64,000 bases of DNA from Bradysia coprophila. Lineage: Eukaryota > Arthropoda > Insecta > Diptera > Sciaridae. Where the stretch lies: NCBI RefSeq assembly GCF_014529535.1, contig NW_023504022.1, forward strand, positions 7,733,398 to 7,797,397, written 5' to 3'. This document shows, piece after piece, positions 1 through 9,375 of this stretch; within the stretch, counting starts at the first letter, position 1; the number at the start of each line of letters is the position of its first letter. The notes beneath the pieces were generated by a model, which saw only the letters and a program-made list of their open reading frames with translations, was not told where the DNA came from and did not search any database. The translations under genes were made by a program, and so were the position numbers.

Positions 1-656
1 GCAAACGGTTGATGGAATATTGAAAACTTTCATTCGTAATACCTCTTTGTGGAACACCAATAATTCCCTTTGCAATGGGTAAATTTTAATAAATTATAAA
101 TGAAAATCAACCGTAGCGACGGAGGACATTCACAAACCATACTCTTGAAGGGGAGGCATTCATTCTGTTTTATTGATTTAATTTCATTTGTTTGTGGACC
201 CCAATAACGGCCTCTTTCTTCCAATAACAAGTGCAGACCACCGGCTTCACCTGACTTCCGAACCGACGCCTCAAAGTATGCAAATGAGAAAATCCAGGTG
301 TTAATTGATATCTTGCCTAAATGTAGGCCAGACACATGAATGCAAATCCAAATTATAAAGCTTGATTGAACTTTATGTTATCAATATCGATGCGATAGAA
401 GTCCCGATCGGTTTGGTGGAAGACTAGTACTACATAACCACTGAGCCCATACATTGCTGCGTACACAGGAAATTTTCCAATTTTCGCGTGTGCACTTTGT
501 GAGCAACCCCATTGTGTCATCATACGTACATTGTTATGTTATGTGTTGCCAAATAATTTATTCAAAATTGTTCCTTATTAAACGTGGTTTTAATGTCCAC
601 TCGCTTTCTGTAAATGTTTTTTTGATGTATAATTGGAGAAAATTGTTAGCGGTAAC
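1..656. repeat. OR upstream-flank repeat, copy R1
   Basis: This stretch recurs, with small indels, at 37553-38395 (R2) and 42664-43515 (R3). All three begin with the same GCAAACGGTTGAT motif and share the block GTAAATTTTAATAAATTATA and the later TTCAAAATTGTTCCTTATTA. In R2 and R3 this DNA lies immediately upstream of an odorant-receptor start codon on the minus strand, so R1 is read as the 5' flank of another OR copy whose coding part lies left of the window. The short open frames here (30-335 minus, 454-666 plus) are not conserved as proteins in R2 or R3 and are treated as chance. Confidence 0.8.
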
Positions 657-1057
657 TGTATGTTAGAGGCGTAAATTATGGAGAGGTTATAATTATCGCT
701 CATTCTAATACAAATAATTCACATACCATGATTGTCGTCGGGATGATAGAATGAATTTTGTTATTATGTAAAATCATTAAAGGTCCTATACAAAAATTAT
801 ATTAGGAGGATTATATTTGAATAAATGTTCAAACGCAATCTTTGATTCCAACAGATTATACAGACTGCAGTTTTTGCACTGAGTAAGTAATCCAAGAATA
901 TCCTATAGTCTGTATAAAAGTTTTCACAAGCAATTTATCTGTCCCATAAAGAAAACCTAGGAGGATGGTTAAGCAGCTTTAGCTGCTTCGGATGTATCTC
1001 CTTTTGAGTTTACCACAGTGTTTCGATCATGAGCAGCGAGTAAGATATATAAGAGAC
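657..1057. other. Non-coding spacer with a small hairpin
   Basis: No gene is visible. Around 971-989 there is a short inverted repeat, AAGCAGCTTTAGCTGCTT, followed about 50 bp later by TTTCGATCAT. A similar arrangement (AAGGCAGCTTTGCTGCCTT, then GCTTCGATCAT) occurs at about 36190-36237, which suggests the two are ends of the same kind of mobile or repetitive element. The spacer replaces the different DNA that fills the equivalent position in R2 (38396-39702). Confidence 0.5.
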
Positions 1058-1683
1058 TAGTCCGGAAATGAATTCACATTAAAATTTTCAAATATCATGC
1101 TCGCACGTTAGTAAGCGGGAGTGACGCAAGTCAACTACCAAAAATGTTTTAACAAAAATTTTTTGAGGACGGCGGAGCATATTTACAGCAAATTTTTGAG
1201 TTCTCCCCCTTAACTCAACGACCCCCAAACTTAGATATTTTCTAGGCATCAATACGAGATCAACGAGCTATCACACGTTACTGCAGCTTCAAAATTTGCC
1301 GATATATTGAACTTCGAAATATTGATGTTTGTATGAAAATGAGCAAAATGATTCGGCTTTCTTCCGTGTAAATTCTTTCAGTACATTTTTTTACTATTTT
1401 TCTAACAATAGTTTCCTCAACATCTGTTACTTGTGACGCAAATTTCTTTTTGTAAAACTTTCTTTCAAAATTTTTTTGGGTCAATATTTTGTGGATAGGA
1501 ATTTTACGTACGGTGCACAATGCGTCACCCTCAGCTATATCAGTTATTTTGTAAGTAAGATAGAGGACTTGCGTCACATTTACCCTTTAAGGGTTTTTTG
1601 ACTGATTTACACAACAGTCAAGTCAAGGGTTCTGACCCAAAACTACCGGTGAAACCTAGTATATTTTATAGATTTCTATGTTG
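1058..1683. repeat. Dispersed duplicate of 39703-40325
   Basis: The sequence from GTCCGGAAATGAATTCACAT to GATTTCTATGTTG is repeated nearly base for base at 39703-40325. The minus-strand open frames inside both copies (1278-1577 and 39933-40220) differ by a frameshift near the 3' end and resemble no family I recognise, so they are not called as genes. Together with R1/R2 this makes one larger duplicated block, interrupted by different spacers in its two copies. Confidence 0.8.
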
Positions 1684-1733
1684 TAAGGTAAGTGAGGGCA
1701 TAGCTGACCGTGCAGGTGTACCTGACCAGCTAC

Positions 1734-2484
1734 ATTTTTCTCGGCAAAGGTCCAATGAAGGAAGCTTCATTTTTGGACGTTGCTCCCATTCACTTAGAGG
1801 TAACATCGATAAACGTCTGGAAGGGTCTAAAATTGAAAAATGAAAAATTTTCCTCTTCATCCACAGCAATCTTCCGAATATCCAGCGTTAACATCGGCAT
1901 TGAATCTGCTGGACGAGGTATTCGATTTACAAGCCCGGTCGCAATGGCTGCGACGCGGAATTATTAATCGTTTATTGGGTGCACCGTGGGTGAGTCACAC
2001 AGCAAATAAGAAAATTATCCAAGCGGCCAAATCATTAATTGAAGTGGACAAAATTGAGCAACTTCTGATGGTGATACTGTAAGTGTTTTGTTGATTCAAC
2101 GGCAGTCTCTGGTGACACGTTTGTTGTTGTTACAGAAATAACATTTGGCCGGAAGGGAAACGTTCCAGCGGACCGGCTGCAAGGGAAGACAACACAAAAT
2201 TGCGAACACGAATGGCTTCCCGCATTGCATTGTTTGCATTGCTTTCTGGTGAGTTGATTTGCGCAGAGTCGAATCGATTTCATTTTTCATTCCCGTGTCC
2301 ATTTACAGACGACTTAAAGCATGTCCTTGGATCAGAGACGACGCGTCACGGTCTGTTAAATTTATTCCAAATGCTACAAAATCGTAAGCTGCACTTACGG
2401 CTGATGTTAATTCTACTCAACGATGTGTTAACGACAGTTTATCAGACCGACAGTATGACGCAGCATGTCACAGCGAATCGATAA
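1734..2484 (+). pseudogene. 3' fragment of the SNX13-like sorting nexin
   Basis: This fragment repeats the last four exons of the complete gene at 13903-19035: part of exon 15 (1734-1799), then 1867-2078, 2136-2248 and 2309-2484, all with GT-AG borders kept. It encodes only the Nexin_C domain (motifs LDEVFDL, SQWLRR, NIWPEGKR, RTRMASR, GSETTRHG). The PXA, RGS and PX parts are absent because the duplication breakpoint falls inside exon 15. No start codon or promoter is visible, so it is a gene fragment. No frameshift or stop interrupts the retained frame. At one position (K in DDLKHVLG) it keeps the residue typical of SNX13, whereas the full gene has M. Confidence 0.9.
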
Positions 2485-3432
2485 GATAACTAGAAATAAA
2501 CGGGGGGCCAAAACGTGATAAATCTGAAGAAAAAAATTTTTTTTTTCATTTTTCTTAGTTTTAGTTATTTATGTTCGCTGGATAAATGAATTTTGTGATT
2601 TTATTCCAATAAATGAATTTTATTTTTGTTGACTGAAAAATTGTGACTGAACGGATTCCGCGGTTTCAAGATTTTATTTGAAACTGAAAGACGGTAAAAG
2701 TGCCATATATGTAACGAATGAAACAGTCGGTCGATGGGTCGAATTATGTTTTTAACAATGTAGACGCATTGGAAAAGTTTGCCCGCAAATAGCTACGAAA
2801 AACAGAGGAGGCGGTTGAAATGATTATTCGACTACAAATTACTCATTTGATAAGTAAGCTAAAAAACCAGAATTTGAAGAAGAGTTGTCGCGTTGTGAGA
2901 TTCACCATTTGTTAAAGCGTTGGCTCCGAGTCGTACTTAGAATATGTTTATGAAATGCAGAAAAATTGCCCTTTTTTCTTTTACCAGAAGTAAAAACACA
3001 ATTTTAACCAAGAAAAGTTCAACAAGAAAATATGTCGACAAGAATTGTACTGAAAAGATTTTGCAACGATACGATGCTGAGGAAACACCTCAGTCTCATA
3101 AAACAATAAAATCATCTGCCACTTGTGGCGCATTTTTTTGTTGTAGAAATTTTCGCTATTTCCTCCGGTTTATGCTTTCATTGGACGGTATCGAGGGTCC
3201 TGGTATTGATCGAGTGTCTACAGACACATTTCAAAAATTTCCGCTAACAATTCACATTTTAAAAATGATGTCGTTTAATGTTTTGAAATTTTCGCGCAAT
3301 ATTCGCAAATCAGTCGTACCAACCACTACACTAAGTAATTTGACAATTCATGTAAACAAAGTTATAAACAAACCAGGTCTCTATTCTTATCATTTCAACT
3401 AATATCTGACTACTTTCTCCGATACAAAAATA
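2485..3432. other. Spacer between the SNX13-like fragment and PP2A-A-like copy A
   Basis: This 0.95-kb spacer follows the sorting-nexin stop codon and ends at the PP2A-A-like start. It begins with an AATAAA polyadenylation signal near 2495 and a T-rich run. A 152-codon plus-strand open frame (2944-3402) ends about 30 bp before the PP2A-A-like ATG and is also open in copy B (19498-19956). It resembles no family I know, is rich in basic and aromatic residues typical of translated AT-rich DNA, and its conservation only reflects the recent duplication. It is not called as a gene. The spacer presumably contains the PP2A-A-like promoter and leader. Confidence 0.5.
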
Positions 3433-3885
3433 ATGGCTCACGTAAGTTTAAACATCGTTGACGCTTTGTGATGAATGCCATCAAAAAGAACGACCACCAA
3501 AATTGTATTTGTACTTTGCAGTTGCGATTCGGTTCCATAAAAAATCTATCGACTATTGCATTGGAACTGGGAGAAGAAAGAGCCCGTACCGAGTTGATTC
3601 CTCGTTTAACGATAATCACCTACGATGAGGACGAAGATTTACTGTCTTTGGCTGAACAATTGGGAACATTCACAGGTGCGTAACTGGGTGTCTGTCATGT
3701 TTTCCGATATTTAATCATATCGATTGTTTGCACAGATCTTATTGGTGGACCTGATTACGCTATGTATTTGATTCCACCTTTGATGAGTTTAGCCACTGTT
3801 GCAAAATTTGTTGTACGGGACAAGGCCGTTGAATCGCTTTGCATTGTTGCCGCTCAACATAGTGCGGCCGATTTAGAGACCCATT

Positions 3886-3994
3886 TGTAGTATCGTAGTA
3901 CGCTGTGATCGTAATGTCAATAAATGAGTTTAGTTATACTGATACAGCAGTACTGTAAACACGTGTATTATTACTTGTCCTACCCGATATTACA
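3886..3994 (+). repeat. 5' LTR
   Basis: This is the 109-bp repeat TGTAGTATCG...GATATTACA. It is identical to the 3' LTR at 6155-6263 and contains AATAAA at about 3920. Confidence 0.93.
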
Positions 3995-5371
3995 TTGGCG
4001 ACGAGGATATCGAATCGATCGTGTGCATTGTTATCGGACAAAAAAAAAGGAATGATTCGGTGATCGACAGTGTTGAATCGCGTAAGTTAAAATTCTTTTT
4101 GAGTGAAACGCGTTTTGATGAGGAATGAAATAGCGTGTGTGCCGCGGTGAGAGAAATGGCGTCTGGTGTAAAAAAAATGAGGATTTTTTTTTTGATTTTC
4201 TGAAAGGGAGTGAAAGAAAACTGTTGAATTAGTAAGATGGAAACTGTGTACGTGATAAATGGCGCGTTGGTTAATGTACAAAAAGTCAATGTGGTTGTGG
4301 TTTATTCGGATGAAGAATGGATGTTTGCGTAGAAATAAATTAGTGCAAATGTCGTGATCGGGAAAGTAATCTGTAAAAGGAATTAGTGCGCCTAGTTGTG
4401 TTGACGTGAATCTGTTGTGAATACTTTGGCTACTTGAAGTGAATCGAAACTGCGTTAGAAGTGGAGAAAGAAAAGGATTGAAACGAGAAATGGATCAGAA
4501 ATGGCGTCTCTGCGCCGTGTATACGTTATTGCTTGTTGACAGTTTTGACTCGAAATTTGCTGAGAAAAAGCGATCGGGATGAATTAAATTTTTCATGGAA
4601 ATTTCAACATGACGGTTGGCTGGCTTAAATCACTACGACAAGGCGAATACATTTCATGGAACGAAAGGGCAGCAATATCGAATAGATTAAGATTGGCTCG
4701 TTCGGTTGGACAATTTTGGGAAGCAGAAATTTACCTTAAAATAACAAGGCTATCGAAATTGGAAACAAAAGATAAGTAAACAGAAATATTTTGCTTTAAT
4801 ATGATTGATGAGTTTGAGTTTTATGATGAGAGATGAGGTGGTTGAAATTGTAGTTCAATGGATGAGTGAGTTGCATGGGCGCTAAAGAAAGAGAAATTAT
4901 GAGTGTCGTTTCGAAAGGAAGTGAAGGAGAGTTGCGTAATCACTGGTTAATAGAATGATTGACAAGGATTGAATTTTGTTAGCACGGCAAGGGTTTAGCT
5001 TCGGTGCCACGAGGAGGAAAGGTTTTGAGGCTGAAAAGAAAAGGGTTTTAAGATTAGAACTGAGTGTCAGGATGCGATGTCAGGATTAAATTGTGAAGCC
5101 TAGTGTGAGCTAGTAGTTAGATTTATTACGCAGTTTAGGATTAAGTTTCTAAAAGCGAGCCTGAAGAAGCGTAGCTATTGTGTTCTAGCTAATTGCTAAC
5201 TGCTGGAAAAGGAATGTGAGAGAGTTGTTGCAGACAAGGGTCTGAAATTGGATTTCGTTATTACAGACGAAAGGAATTGGAATTATTGTTGAAGTGGGAA
5301 TAAATTCCGTTCGGTGAAGGATGAGTTGACAGTTGCATCAGTGTGATAGCAACTGAGCGTTAGATTGATAA

Positions 5372-5612
5372 GCTGGATTAAATTCCGTTGTGCGGTCAAA
5401 GGATCGCTGGATTGAATTCCGTTGAGGTCAAAGGATCGCTGGATTGAATTCCGCTGAGGTCAAAGGATCGCTGGATTGAATTCCGTGGCGCGGTCAAGGG
5501 ATCGCTGGATTAAATTCCGTGGCGCGATCAAAGGACCGCTGGATTGAATTCCGTTGAGGACAAAGGTCTTGGATTAAATTCCGTTGAGGACAAAGGTCCT
5601 GGATTAAGTTGA
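5372..5612. repeat. Tandem repeat inside the LTR element
   Basis: About seven units of 30-37 bp are built on GGATTGAATTCCGTTGA followed by GGTCAAAGGATCGCT, with variants GTGGCGCGGTC and GAGGACAAAGGTC. The array lies in the non-coding interior of the LTR element. It may have arisen by template switching and has no visible coding role. Confidence 0.85.
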
Positions 5613-6154
5613 ATGTTAAGACTAATTTAGGTCAGGCTGAATGAAGCATGAGCTTGCATTAGCTTTGTTGAGGTGTCAAGTAAAAGAAGGGTCATTGACT
5701 GATAGGATTGTGCTTGAGAGCCAGGAATTGTGTCTTTAAAATTACGTCATTTGTTAGAAGCGTTGAATCAGGAGTTGAATAAAGGAGGAAATGTTATTTA
5801 AGTTAAATATTTAAAGGTAGAATGTACTTTCAAAGATTTTTTTTCTGTTCAGATTTGCACTGTACATCTGCTATGAAGACGCTTGCAAGACGCTTACAGA
5901 CGCTTTTGGTCAAGACTCGAGAACTGGAGTACATGGAATTGCAAAGAAAACAATGAAACAAGAAGGAAACAATGGATTAGATAATGTCAGCAGTTGATTA
6001 CTTGATAATAATATTGTCATTGATTTGTATAATTAGTAATTCGTGGCTAATCGTAAATTGTTTGTAACGTTGTCATAGTAGGTTTTACTGGTGCTCTTCT
6101 GGCAGTTCTTTCATACTGAGAAAAGATGAAAAGAAGATAAAAAGAGGAAGTGGA

Positions 6155-6263
6155 TGTAGTATCGTAGTACGCTGTGATCGTAATGTCAATAAATGAGTTT
6201 AGTTATACTGATACAGCAGTACTGTAAACACGTGTATTATTACTTGTCCTACCCGATATTACA
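6155..6263 (+). repeat. 3' LTR
   Basis: This 109-bp repeat is identical to the 5' LTR, is preceded by a polypurine tract and is followed by the second CCATT target duplication. Confidence 0.93.
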
Positions 6264-7839
6264 CCATTTCATTCCAACTCTGCGGACCCTTGCCTCCGGA
6301 GACAGTTATGCTTCACGAACCTCTGCGTGTGCTCTTTTTTCGGTTTGTTATCCGCGCGTTTCGTTGGCAGTCAAAGCAGAACTACGAGAAATTTTCCGGC
6401 AACTGTGCAAGGACGATACGCTGATGGTAAATTGATTTTTTTTTTGCTCCACAAAAAACCAGAAATATTTTCATCAACTGTAATTGTTACAAGGTTCGTC
6501 ATGCCGCTTCGAAGAAACTTGGAGAATTTTCTGAAGTCGTTGGGTTAGAATTCCTAAAATCGGATATCATACCGTTGTTCGTTCAGATAGCCCAAGACAA
6601 TCAGGACTCTGTTCGTTTGGTAGCTGTTGAAGCTTGCGTAATCATCGCCCAACTATTGAGACAGGAAGATGTCAAATATTTAGTTATGCCCACATTACGT
6701 AATAGTCTGCATGATTCGTCGTGGCGTGTACGTTTCATGTATGCTGATAAATTGACGGATCTACAGAAGGCCGTCGGACCGGAAATAACAAACTCTGATT
6801 TGGTACCAGCTCTTCAATATCTTCTCCGAGACGAAAAGGCTGAGGTACGTGCGTCAGCTGCGACAAAAATAAAGGAGTTTTGTAAACAACTATTCGTCGC
6901 CGGAGACACAGCCAATCAGGTGTCCATCACGTCAATTTTGCCATTTGTCAAGGAATTGGTCTTTGATATCGATCCGCATGTCAAATCGGCATTGGCTTCT
7001 GTCATTATGGGTTTGAGTCCCATTCTAGGACCACATAATACGATCGTGCATTTGTTGCCGTTGTTTTTGATTCAGTTGAAAGATGAGTGTCTTGAGGTTC
7101 GACTGAACATCATTTCGAATTTGGTCTGTGTTAACGAAGTGATTTTAATCGATCAGTTGTCACAGGTAAAGATTTACGCAAGTGGAACGAAACATTGTGT
7201 TGACAAAGTTTTTCTTTCAGTCACTCCTTGATTCAATCGAGAAATTAGCCAAAGCCACCGAATGGCGAGTTCGTTTAGCAGTTATTGAATACATCCCCGC
7301 TTTAGCTGAGAAATTGGGACAAGACTTTTTCGATCAAAAGCTACGTGGGCTATGTTTTCAATGGTTAAAAGATGATCTGCGGTCGATAAGAGAGCGTGCT
7401 ATTTTGACGATAACGAAATTAGTTCAAATGTTCGGCTTAGCCTGGGCCGAACAGGCGATTATTCCCCAAATACTGTTGATGTCAAGCAGCAAAAACTACA
7501 TGTACAGTAAGTCTTACATCACATAGATGATCATCCTATCGTTCATTCTCTAATCGAATTTTCCTCTTTACATACGCATCAGGATGGACTTGCCTGCTAA
7601 CTATCAATGCAATCGTAAATTTCTGTGATAGCGAAACAACAACAAAAATGATTTTACCAAAAGTGTTGCTACTTAGTGCTGATCCTGTAGAATTAATACG
7701 TTTTCACGTCGTGAAAACCCTACAGAAAATTAGTCATTTAATTGATCCGATGATTTTGCGGCGGGAAATCGAACCGGTAATGGACAAACTGAAAAACTTT
7801 GTCACTCAAAACGCTGAAGGTAAGTTGAAAAATTCTTTC

Positions 7840-8262
7840 GGTTTTTAGCAAGTAGGGGTAGGGTAGGGGCATTTTCATAGATGATCCGCAATAAAAAAAA
7901 TGTCCGTCTGTCCGACCGAGATGAATTCATTCATTTTTTCCCGATTGTTGTGGACAAAAGGTCAAATTGGGAAATGGGCATGGTATGGCCGGGCCTTCCA
8001 GAGATAGGGCCCTACAGGTGTCTTTTAGTTTTTCGTATCTACAGAAATACGTACTCAATAGCTGCATATCTAATGACGAGTAGAACAAAGTTGTTGAACA
8101 TTGTTTTTGTTGGGCGGGATCGGCCCTAGGTGGTTTTTGGTTCATAAATCGAGTAAATTTCATCCGATTTTGCTAGGTTTTTGTTTTATATGGAAGATAA
8201 TTGTATATCGAAAAGAATGTGTGAAAAGAATGATCTCTAATCATTTTCTTCTTACATTTTTT
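7840..8262. mobile_element. Transposon-derived segment in intron 6 of PP2A-A-like copy A
   Basis: The last intron (7820-8265) contains CATAGATGATCCGCAATAAA followed by GTCCGTCTGTCCG and a later GGGCCCTACAGGTG stretch. The same order of motifs (CATAGATGACGAATCTGCA, repeated GTCTGTCC, AGGGCC) appears at 30296-30500 inside the element at 30198-31159. The intron therefore carries a diverged relative of that element. The copy B equivalent is at about 22011-22433. Confidence 0.6.
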
Positions 8263-8559
8263 AAGTGAAACCACCATTGCCGCCAAAGTCAATTTCCAAA
8301 ATCGTGAAAGCAACAAGCATGGAATTGGAGACAGTTAATCAAAAATACACGAGAGCGACGGAGACATATGAGACCAGAATAACACGATTGGAACGACACA
8401 ATCAAAGGTTGGAACAAGAAAACCGAAAATTAAAATCTCAAATTGTGGACATGAAGGCAGATTTAGAAGAAGTAAAAAAGTTGTTCGTGCAGGAACAGAA
8501 AAATGAAGTAGAAGAAGAACAAGCTAACGGTAGTACCAGAGGATATTAGCTTAAGTTAG

Positions 8560-8870
8560 TTAGTGTAAAAATAATTTAGTTTAAGTAAGGTGAAACATAT
8601 TGTGGCTTGAAATGCCAAATCAGCGAAACATGCCGTCAGAACAGTTGGAGCGTTTGCTGCGACTGAGCCCCGTACGACCCGTAAACCTATTACGTACGTG
8701 ATCCTAGCGCGTCCGTAACCCTAATTCGTCAGTGACCCCAATCCTTCCGTAGTCCTAATACGTCAGTTACCTTAATACTTCCATCATCTTATTACGTCTG
8801 TACTTAAAATTATTGTCCACCTAGCCCAAGTGCAACATGTTTACGGCGTAATTTTAGGAACGAAATAGCG
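8560..8870. repeat. Degenerate short repeat, relative of 31160-31345
   Basis: Downstream of the PP2A-A-like stop codon, phrases such as CGTCCGTAACCCTAAT, CGTCAGTGACCCCAAT and CGTAGTCCTAATACGTCAGT follow each other as a degenerate tandem array. The stretch GGAGCGTTTGCTGCGACTGA beside it recurs in reverse complement at about 31307-31335, together with similar CGTACGTGACCCTAG phrases. It is probably part of a transposable element that ended near both sites. The copy B equivalent is at about 22745-23050. Confidence 0.65.
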
Positions 8871-8902
8871 AAAACGGATGAATTTCACTTCATTTTTATC
8901 AA

Positions 8903-9368
8903 TTTTAATAAAATCCAATATGGCGGTCGGCAGCCATTTTGTTAGGAAACCGGAAATAACGTCAATACCATTCAAACAAAAAAAAATCATGAAATTCGGT
9001 CAAAGTTTACTAAAGATATTAGCAAAAACACCACGTTCACTGTACAGCCGAGTAGCCGGATATGAGCTCACTCCAAGGGACCTAGCTTATGCTCCGGTGA
9101 GCCGAATTTCATAAACTTTTTTTTCCCTGATTGGTACCTTGGTATGAACTAGGTAGAAGGCGTCAAGCAGTTTTAACATAAAGGTTGGCCAAATTTGAAC
9201 AAATTTCAACTATTTTCGCTTTATTAGATAGGACACCTAGATAGACACCGAAGGTTCTCTGCAGTGCATTTCATGATATTTTTTTCGTTGGCACCCTATT
9301 GACGACTGTGAAACGTTCCGGTCTCCTAACGAAATGACTGCCGGCTTCCATATTGGATTTTAGTAAAA
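8903..9368. mobile_element. Inverted-repeat (MITE/foldback) element, copy A
   Basis: Imperfect terminal inverted repeats of about 52 bp bound this 466-bp segment. The left arm contains AAAATCCAATATGGCGGTCG and TTTTGTTAGGAAACCGGA. The right arm contains, in reverse complement, AAAATCCAATATGGAAGCCG and TTTCGTTAGGAGACCGGA. It has no transposase. The 78-codon open frame crossing its left half (8878-9114) is not considered a gene. The same element is present in copy B. Confidence 0.8.
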
Positions 9369-9375
9369 GTTAAAT

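Larger units (their letters stand above)
3886..6263 (+). mobile_element. Short-LTR non-autonomous retrotransposon (TRIM/LARD-like), 2378 bp
   Basis: Two 109-bp long terminal repeats, 3886-3994 and 6155-6263, are identical by eye, begin with TG and end with CA. The element is flanked by a 5-bp target duplication CCATT (3881-3885 and 6264-6268). The empty site in copy B has a single CCATT. TTGGCGACGAGG directly follows the 5' LTR as a candidate primer-binding site, and a purine-rich tract (AAAAAGAGGAAGTGGA) directly precedes the 3' LTR, giving plus orientation. Each LTR contains AATAAA. The 2.16-kb interior has no open frame resembling gag, protease, reverse transcriptase or integrase, so the element would need enzymes from an autonomous partner. 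Superfamily cannot be assigned without coding domains. Confidence 0.95.
3433..8549 (+). pseudogene. PP2A scaffold (A) subunit-like gene, copy A, disrupted by an LTR element
   Basis: The exons are 3433-3441, 3522-3675, 3736-3885 continued at 6269-6426, 6494-7165, 7221-7506, 7583-7819 and 8266-8549. The protein consists of PR65-type HEAT repeats with family motifs such as [57 protein letters not shown] and LKDEC. Exon 3 is split by the LTR retroelement at 3886-6263, and a TAG at the element's edge ends translation after about 105 residues, so this copy cannot make a scaffold as it stands. All other exons are intact and differ from copy B by about ten bases. The disabling event is therefore recent, and the broken copy has barely begun to decay. 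The insertion site is empty in copy B. Confidence 0.92.

Noticed and set aside
2944..3402. 152-codon open frame just upstream of the PP2A-A-like start, also in copy B at 19498-19956
   Set aside because: It resembles no family, has the composition of translated AT-rich DNA, and is shared only because the duplication is recent.
3468..3683. Alternative unspliced start for the PP2A-A-like protein beginning at 3471
   Set aside because: The added residues do not resemble HEAT 1, while a strong donor after ATGGCTCAC and a strong acceptor at 3521 support splicing.
8878..9114. 78-codon open frame, identical in both copies (23058-23294)
   Set aside because: It spans the arm of an inverted-repeat element and has no family resemblance.
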